NCBI RefSeq assembly: GCF_027214045.1
Contig: NZ_JAPWHE010000003.1
Location: forward strand, 108,168-172,167
Length of the DNA stretch: 64,000 nt
Source: Castellaniella denitrificans
Lineage (GTDB): Bacteria; Pseudomonadota; Gammaproteobacteria; Burkholderiales; Burkholderiaceae_B
Reading direction: 5' to 3'
The number at the start of each line of letters is the position of its first letter. The first letter of the stretch is position 1. The translations under genes and the position numbers were made by a program. The notes below the pieces were generated by a model, which was given only the letters and a program-made list of their open reading frames with translations, had not been told where the DNA came from and searched no databases. Of this stretch, positions 59,459 to 64,000 are shown piece after piece.

Positions 59459-60181
59459 TTCCCCGTGGGCCCGCAGCCAGTCGTTGGCCTGGCGGAAATG
59501 GCCGCAACCGATGAAGGGGCGCGGCGGCCGCAGGGCGGACAGGGGCGAGGGGTGGTTGGCGATCAGGACTTCGACCGGTCCGGCCGGCGGCTGTGTGTCC
59601 AGCAGCGCGCGGCGCGCCTGGGCGTGCGAGCCCCAGAGCAACAGGACTTTCGGGCGGGTCTCGCGCAGCACCCGCATGATCAGGGCGTCCGTGATGTGCT
59701 CCCAGCCTTTCCGGGCGTGCGATGCCGGCTGGTGGGCTTCGACGGTGAGCGAGGTGTTCAGCAGCAGCACGCCTTGACGCGCCCAGCGCACCAGGCTGTT
59801 GCGTGGCGGCTGATCGGGTTCGCCGTATTCCCGGGCCAGTTCCTTGAACATGTTGCGCAGACTGGGCGGCGTCGGGCAAAAATCGGGCACGGAGAATGCC
59901 AGGCCTTGTGCCTGGTTCGGGCCATGATAGGGATCCTGGCCGACGATCACGACTTGCACCGCCTCCGGCGGGATTTCGATCAGCGCCCGGAAGGGCCGCA
60001 GGGGAAAGACATGGACCCCGGCGGCCAGCCGTTCGGCCAGCATCGCGTCGAGCCGGCCCAGGACTTTCTTCAGATGAGGGGCCTCGAGCACGGATTTCCA
60101 GGCGTGCGGCAGCGCATCGACCTGGTCGTGCAAAGAGCCCTGGAATGCGTTCTGGACTTCGGTGTCGGGCGGAGGAGGCAT
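59399..60181 (-). CDS. ung: Uracil-DNA glycosylase
   Basis: Base-excision repair enzyme of 260 residues that removes uracil from DNA. The catalytic Asp and water-binding block GQDPYHGPNQAQGLAFSV, the uracil pocket LLLNTSLTVE and the minor-groove loop NHPSPLSALR (His catalytic) are all present. It overlaps the second cyclase gene's end by 60 bases on the other strand. Confidence 0.97.
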   Translation of the reverse strand: MPPPPDTEVQNAFQGSLHDQVDALPHAWKSVLEAPHLKKVLGRLDAMLAERLAAGVHVFPLRPFRALIEIPPEAVQVVIVGQDPYHGPNQAQGLAFSVPDFCPTPPSLRNMFKELAREYGEPDQPPRNSLVRWARQGVLLLNTSLTVEAHQPASHARKGWEHITDALIMRVLRETRPKVLLLWGSHAQARRALLDTQPPAGPVEVLIANHPSPLSALRPPRPFIGCGHFRQANDWLRAHGESGIDWMLARAPAAAPGYGG

Positions 60182-60212
60182 GGTCTTTCTTCGGGATGGA
60201 GGTTCGGTGCGC

Positions 60213-61616
60213 TCAGCGCGGGCAGGTCCTGATCAGTGTAGCCAGACGGTCGGGCAGACGGGGGTCGTCCATCTGCGACACGTTGAAGCGCATCATGGCG
60301 CCTGCCGCCTGCGTCTGGCTGAAGACATTGCCGGGCGCCAGCATCAGGCCCTGCTGCAGGCCCGCCTGGGCCAGGCGGGCGCCGTCGATGCCTTCCGGCA
60401 GGCGGCACCACAGAAACATCCCGTCCTCGGGCTCGTGCCAGGGCCGCAGGCCCAGCGCATTCAACTGCCGGATCGCGCGGGTCATGGCCCTCGCCAGCCG
60501 CTGGCGCAGCCGCCGCGTGTGCTCCTGCCAGGCGCCGTCGCTCAGCAGCCGGGCGATGACGGCCTGGGTCAGGCCGGCGCCGGAAAACGTCGTCGCGGTG
60601 CGCAAGTCGGCCAGGGCGTCCAGCCAGTCTTCGCGCGCGATCAGGTAGCCGCAGCGCAGGCTGGCGGACAGGGTCTTGGAAAAACCGCCGACCTGGGCGA
60701 CACGGCTGCGATCGTCGTCCGTCGACAGCCGGGCGGAGGGACGGGATTCGAAGTCGCCAAAAATGTCGTCCTCGATCAGGATCAGGTCGTGGACGTGGGC
60801 CAGCGCCCGGATGCGTCGGGCCTTGTCGGCCGACAGCCGGGCGCCCGTCGGATTGTGCGGCCCGGCATTGCTGAGATAAAGGCGGGGGCGTTGTTCCCGC
60901 AGGGCGGCCTCGAACCGGTCCATGTCCGGGCCGTCGGGGGTGTGGGGCACACCGACGATGCGGGCCCGGTGCGCGCGCAGCAACGCCAGGAAATTGAAGT
61001 AGCAGGGGTCGTCGACCAGGACGGCGTCGCCCGGTTCGATCAGGAAGCGGCACAGCAGGTCGACGGCCTGGGTCCCGGAGTCGGTCAGCAGGATCCGCCG
61101 GGGATCGACCGTGAGGCCGCGCGCGGCCAGGTGCCGGGCGATCTGGCTGCGCAGCGCCGGCAGGCCCAGGGCGGGCGCATAGTCTGTCAGCGGCGCGTCG
61201 GGGTCGCGCGCGACCTGGCGCAGGGCGCGGCGGATGGCGTCCCGGGGCATCCAGTCATCCGGCAGCCAGCCGCAGCCGGGTTTCAGGGCCTGGGCGCCGA
61301 GGTCCAGCGATTGGCGCGACACCCACAGGGGATCGATCTGGCGGTCCAGGCGCGGACCGATTTCGGCCAGCGCCAGCGGCGCCAGGGGACCGGCGACGTA
61401 GAAGCCGGCGCCGGCGCGCGCGCGGATGACGCCTTCGGCCGCCAGCCGGTCGTAGGCCTCGACGACGGTGGATTTCGACACGCCGTGCTGCAGCGCCATC
61501 CCCCGCAGGGAAGGCAGGCGCGCGCCGGGCGGCCATTCGCGGGCCGCGATGCGCTGGCGCACGAATCGCATGATGCCGGCGGTGCGGCCCGGATGAGGGT
61601 GGGGTGGCGTGTCCAT
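60213..61616 (-). CDS. MocR-family regulator (GntR HTH + aminotransferase fold)
   Basis: A 467-residue regulator with a GntR winged helix (about 10-75; RLPSLRGMALQHGVSKSTVVEAYDR in part) and an aminotransferase domain whose PLP lysine lies in VGGFSKTLSASLR. It starts MDTPPHPHPGRTAGIMRF at 61616. It is divergent from an EamA-type exporter across 119 bases that contain a clean inverted repeat, so it most likely controls that exporter. Confidence 0.9.
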   Translation of the reverse strand: MDTPPHPHPGRTAGIMRFVRQRIAAREWPPGARLPSLRGMALQHGVSKSTVVEAYDRLAAEGVIRARAGAGFYVAGPLAPLALAEIGPRLDRQIDPLWVSRQSLDLGAQALKPGCGWLPDDWMPRDAIRRALRQVARDPDAPLTDYAPALGLPALRSQIARHLAARGLTVDPRRILLTDSGTQAVDLLCRFLIEPGDAVLVDDPCYFNFLALLRAHRARIVGVPHTPDGPDMDRFEAALREQRPRLYLSNAGPHNPTGARLSADKARRIRALAHVHDLILIEDDIFGDFESRPSARLSTDDDRSRVAQVGGFSKTLSASLRCGYLIAREDWLDALADLRTATTFSGAGLTQAVIARLLSDGAWQEHTRRLRQRLARAMTRAIRQLNALGLRPWHEPEDGMFLWCRLPEGIDGARLAQAGLQQGLMLAPGNVFSQTQAAGAMMRFNVSQMDDPRLPDRLATLIRTCPR

Positions 61617-61630
61617 CGGTTTGGAGTGAC

Positions 61631-61656
61631 CAGTACAGTTCATCAATACTGTACTG
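61631..61656. promoter_or_regulatory. MocR operator between mocR and eamA-type gene
   Basis: CAGTACAGT (61631-61639) and ACTGTACTG (61648-61656) form a perfect 9-bp inverted repeat with an 8-base spacer, and a third, similar half-site ACTGTATC follows at 61658. MocR proteins bind such repeated half-sites in divergent regions. Confidence 0.65.
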
Positions 61657-61735
61657 CACTGTATCTGGATTGCTCTGAGCGGGCAAGGCATGCTGCAACC
61701 CATACCCTTCCCGCACAGCATGAAAGGAAACACGA

Positions 61736-62629
61736 ATGAACGCCTCCACGCGCGGCTGGATCAATGGCATGATCGGCGTTGCGATCTTCAGCGGTTCGCT
61801 GCCGGCGACGAGGCTGGCCGTCCTGGGGCTCGACCCCCTGTTCGTCACGGCGGCGCGGGCGGCCCTGGCCGGCCTGCTGGCGCTGGCCGCGCTGGTCCTT
61901 ACACGCAGTCCCCGGCCTGGCCGGGGCGATCTGCGCACCCTGCTGCTGGTGGCTTTCGGCGTGGTGGTCGGCTTCCCCCTGTTTTCCGCCCTGGCCCTGC
62001 GGACCATCACGTCGGCGCATTCCCTGGTCTTCATCGGCCTGCTGCCGCTGGCGACGGCGATCTTCGGCACGTGGCTGGGCGGTGAACGGCCTTCCCGCGC
62101 TTTCTGGGCGTTCGCCCTCCTGGGCGCGGCCTCGGTGGCCGGGTTCGCGCTCAGCCGGGATGGTTCGGGCTCGCTGGGCGCCGACGCCCTGATGATGGCG
62201 GCCATCGTCACCTGCGGCTACGGCTACGCCGAAGGCGGGCGCCTCTCGCGCCGGCTGGGCGGCTGGCAGGTCATCTGCTGGGTGCTGGCGCTGTCGCTGC
62301 CGGTCAGCCTGCCCCTGGCGGTGATCCTGCGTCCGTCCGTGTGGGCCGGCGTCGCCGCGTCCGCCTGGGGCGGTCTGGCCTACGTGGCGGTCTTCAGCAT
62401 GCTGGTCGGTTTCATCTTCTGGTACCGGGGCCTGGCCCAGGGCGGCATCGCCGCCGTCGGTCAATTGCAACTGCTGCAGCCCTTTCTGGGGCTGATGCTG
62501 GCGGCGTGGCTGTTGGACGAACCCGTCACGCCCGTCATGCTGGTGGTCACGGCTTTCGTCGTCGCCTGCGTGGCAGGGGCGAAATACACGGCGGGCATGC
62601 CGGCGACGGCCCCGGGGGCCGCGCGCTGA
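61736..62629 (+). CDS. EamA/DMT-family transporter
   Basis: A 297-residue protein of ten membrane helices made of two EamA repeats (drug/metabolite transporter superfamily; RhaT/YdcZ-like). Export of amino acids or similar metabolites is usual. The ATG follows AAAGGAAACACGA. It is divergent from the MocR regulator, its likely controller. The substrate is unknown. Confidence 0.88.
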   Translation: MNASTRGWINGMIGVAIFSGSLPATRLAVLGLDPLFVTAARAALAGLLALAALVLTRSPRPGRGDLRTLLLVAFGVVVGFPLFSALALRTITSAHSLVFIGLLPLATAIFGTWLGGERPSRAFWAFALLGAASVAGFALSRDGSGSLGADALMMAAIVTCGYGYAEGGRLSRRLGGWQVICWVLALSLPVSLPLAVILRPSVWAGVAASAWGGLAYVAVFSMLVGFIFWYRGLAQGGIAAVGQLQLLQPFLGLMLAAWLLDEPVTPVMLVVTAFVVACVAGAKYTAGMPATAPGAAR

Positions 62630-62692
62630 CCGCCCATTCCAGGGCGCGCGGCGCGGAAGGCCGATCCGGGCGATCGCTTTCTGGCGGCCTGC

Positions 62693-63448
62693 TCAGACGG
62701 CCGCGTCGGCCCGCAGCGTGGCGACGAAGCGCTGCGTGAGCGGGTCTTGCGGATGCCGGAACAGGTCGGCGGACGCACCGGCCTCGATGACCGCGCCATC
62801 CTGCAGGAAGACCGTCTGGCGGGCGATCTGCGCCGCCAGCCGCAGGTCATGGGTGGCCATCAGCATGGTCATGCCCTCGGCGGCCAGTTTCCCCAGGACG
62901 GCGACCACTTCCGCCGCCAGGCCCGGATCCAGGGCGGATGTGGGCTCGTCGCACAGCAGCACGCGCGGCTCGGGCGCGAGCGCGCGGGCGATGGCCACGC
63001 GCTGTTGCTGGCCGCCCGACAGGCTGGACGGCCAGGCATCGGCTTTTTCCAGCAACCCGACTTTGTCCAGCAGCCCCAGGGCGCGTTCCCGGGCGCGCTC
63101 GCGGCTCCAGCCCTTCACTGTCACCAGGCCTTCCATCACGTTTTGCACGGCGGTCCGGTGCGGGAACAGCTGGAAGTTCTGGAACACCATGCCGGTCTGC
63201 TGGCGGATGCGCTGCACCGCCGGGCGGGGCGGGTGGTGGCCGGGCCGGAATGCCAGGGTTTCCTCGCCCAGCGTCAGCCGACCCGCATCGGGGACGTCCA
63301 GCAGGTTCACGCAACGCAGCAGGGTGCTCTTGCCGCTGCCTGACGGGCCGATCAGCGCGGTCACCTGGCCTTCGGGGACGTCGACGTCGACGCCGTGCAG
63401 CACTTCGTGGCCGGCGAAGGACTTGCGGATGCCTCGCAGTTCGATCAT
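62693..63448 (-). CDS. Polar amino-acid ABC transporter ATP-binding protein
   Basis: ABC ATPase of 251 residues. The Walker A GPSGSGKST, Q-loop VFQNFQLFPHRTA, signature LSGGQQQRVAIARAL and Walker B VLLCDEPTSALD are all complete. The type is GlnQ/TcyC (glutamine, cystine, histidine uptake). It overlaps the upstream permease gene by 4 bases. The substrate-binding protein gene is not in the window. Confidence 0.92.
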   Translation of the reverse strand: MIELRGIRKSFAGHEVLHGVDVDVPEGQVTALIGPSGSGKSTLLRCVNLLDVPDAGRLTLGEETLAFRPGHHPPRPAVQRIRQQTGMVFQNFQLFPHRTAVQNVMEGLVTVKGWSRERARERALGLLDKVGLLEKADAWPSSLSGGQQQRVAIARALAPEPRVLLCDEPTSALDPGLAAEVVAVLGKLAAEGMTMLMATHDLRLAAQIARQTVFLQDGAVIEAGASADLFRHPQDPLTQRFVATLRADAAV

Positions 63449-64000
63449 CGCTGCCCCTCGGTGAAGACGGCGTGCTGGCCGAAATGGCGTTCCAGGCGCG
63501 ACTGGGCCGCCGACAGGAAGGAACAGAGCACCAGGTAGATCAGGGCGGCCTCCACGTACAGGATCAACGGTTCGTAGGTCACGGAAGCGATGCGCTGGGC
63601 CGCCTGGAAGATTTCCGGCACAGTGATCACGGCGGCCAGCGAGGTGTCCTTCACCAGGGAGATGAAGGAATTGGCCAACGGCGGCACGGCCACGCGCGCC
63701 GCCTGGGGCAGCACCGTGCGCCGCAGCGCCTGGGCGCGCGTCATGCTCAGCGAATAGGCGGCATCCCACTGGCCCTTGGGGATGGCTTCGATGGCGCTGC
63801 GGATGACCTCGGCGTTGTAGGCGCCCACGTTCAGCGAAAAGCCGATGAGTGCGGCTGGCAGCGGATCCAGCACGAAGCCGACGCTGGGCAGGCCGTAGAA
63901 AATCACGAACAATTGCACCAGCAGCGGCGTGCCCCGGATCAGCCAGACGTAGAACCGGACCAGCGCCACCAGGGGCGGCGGGCCGAACAGCCGGGCGATC
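63445..64000 (-). CDS. Polar amino-acid ABC transporter permease, partial
   Basis: Inner-membrane permease of the HisM/TcyB type; only the last ~185 residues are seen, as the gene runs past the window end. RFYVWLIRGTPLLVQLF is the conserved start of the second helix region, and YNAEVIRSAIEAIPKGQWDAA is the EAA loop that contacts the ATPase. The full-length type is about 215-230 residues. It is co-transcribed with the ATPase. Confidence 0.9.
   Translation of the reverse strand, partial: IARLFGPPPLVALVRFYVWLIRGTPLLVQLFVIFYGLPSVGFVLDPLPAALIGFSLNVGAYNAEVIRSAIEAIPKGQWDAAYSLSMTRAQALRRTVLPQAARVAVPPLANSFISLVKDTSLAAVITVPEIFQAAQRIASVTYEPLILYVEAALIYLVLCSFLSAAQSRLERHFGQHAVFTEGQR

Overview
The window is a 64 kb stretch of a high-G+C (about 65-70 %) chromosome, most likely from Burkholderiales, and probably Alcaligenaceae (Bordetella, Achromobacter, Castellaniella or a relative). 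This rests on the gene content and order (ychF, ffh next to a CcsA/YpjD-type gene, a PP0621-type gene and ampD, then bfr, thiS and trmB), on the TRAP receptor, and on the many LysR and MocR regulators. It is mostly ordinary chromosome with small accessory modules inserted. The first ~90 bases are almost pure C/G and look like a contig edge or sequencing artefact.

Layout. 0.1-2.3 kb: TRAP solute receptor and a LysR regulator. 2.4-3.5 kb: ychF. 3.6-6.1 kb: a two-gene module of visibly lower G+C, a MazG-like pyrophosphohydrolase overlapping a 730-residue GIY-YIG / DUF2075 helicase / LexA-type (S24) protein; this is the best candidate for an undescribed, probably anti-phage, system. 6.3-10.7 kb: exported choloylglycine-hydrolase-family acylase, MFS pump, miaE, LysE-family exporter and a TRIC/UPF0126 channel. 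10.7-14.0 kb: an Mg2+ P-type ATPase (mgtA) behind a ~390-nt structured leader that holds a Pro-rich MgtL-like peptide (MNPDPQPRKPPS). 14.0-22.1 kb: a coherent lysine/pipecolate region (ALDH7-type semialdehyde dehydrogenase, FAD oxidase, XRE-cupin regulator, ornithine-cyclodeaminase-family reductase, TPP enzyme, ArgP and ArgO). 22.1-29.6 kb: chemoreceptor, MscS channel, htpG behind a clear sigma-32 promoter, and frmA-fghA for formaldehyde detoxification.

29.7-36.0 kb: ankyrin protein, nucleoside deaminase with a CynX-type transporter, a Fic protein with a convergent VbhA-like small antitoxin, a PEP-mutase-family enzyme, and a carboxymuconolactone-decarboxylase-family gene divergent from a MocR regulator. 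36.0-42.2 kb: core genes (ampD, CcsA-like gene, ffh, a bacterioferritin lacking the heme-ligand Met, thiS, pip, trmB, tRNA-Gly-CCC). 42.3-47.0 kb: dienelactone hydrolase, GlxA-type AraC regulator, DUF72 protein, ArsP-type permease, VOC protein. 47.1-50.9 kb: SbcD/SbcC-like (YhaO/YhaN) pair. 50.9-56.9 kb: GFA protein, LysR/AzoR divergent pair, a RES/Xre toxin-antitoxin locus, yajQ, azlCD and a DUF2520 protein. 57.0-64.0 kb: two tandem paralogous diguanylate cyclases, ung, a MocR regulator divergent from an EamA exporter with a clean operator, and a polar amino-acid ABC transporter cut by the window end.

No CRISPR array, rRNA, transposase or integrase was recognised. Apart from the mgtA leader (10.7-11.2 kb) and the low-complexity start, no stretch over 300 bases lacks a gene. 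All calls come from reading the sequence and from remembered family features; no database search was run.
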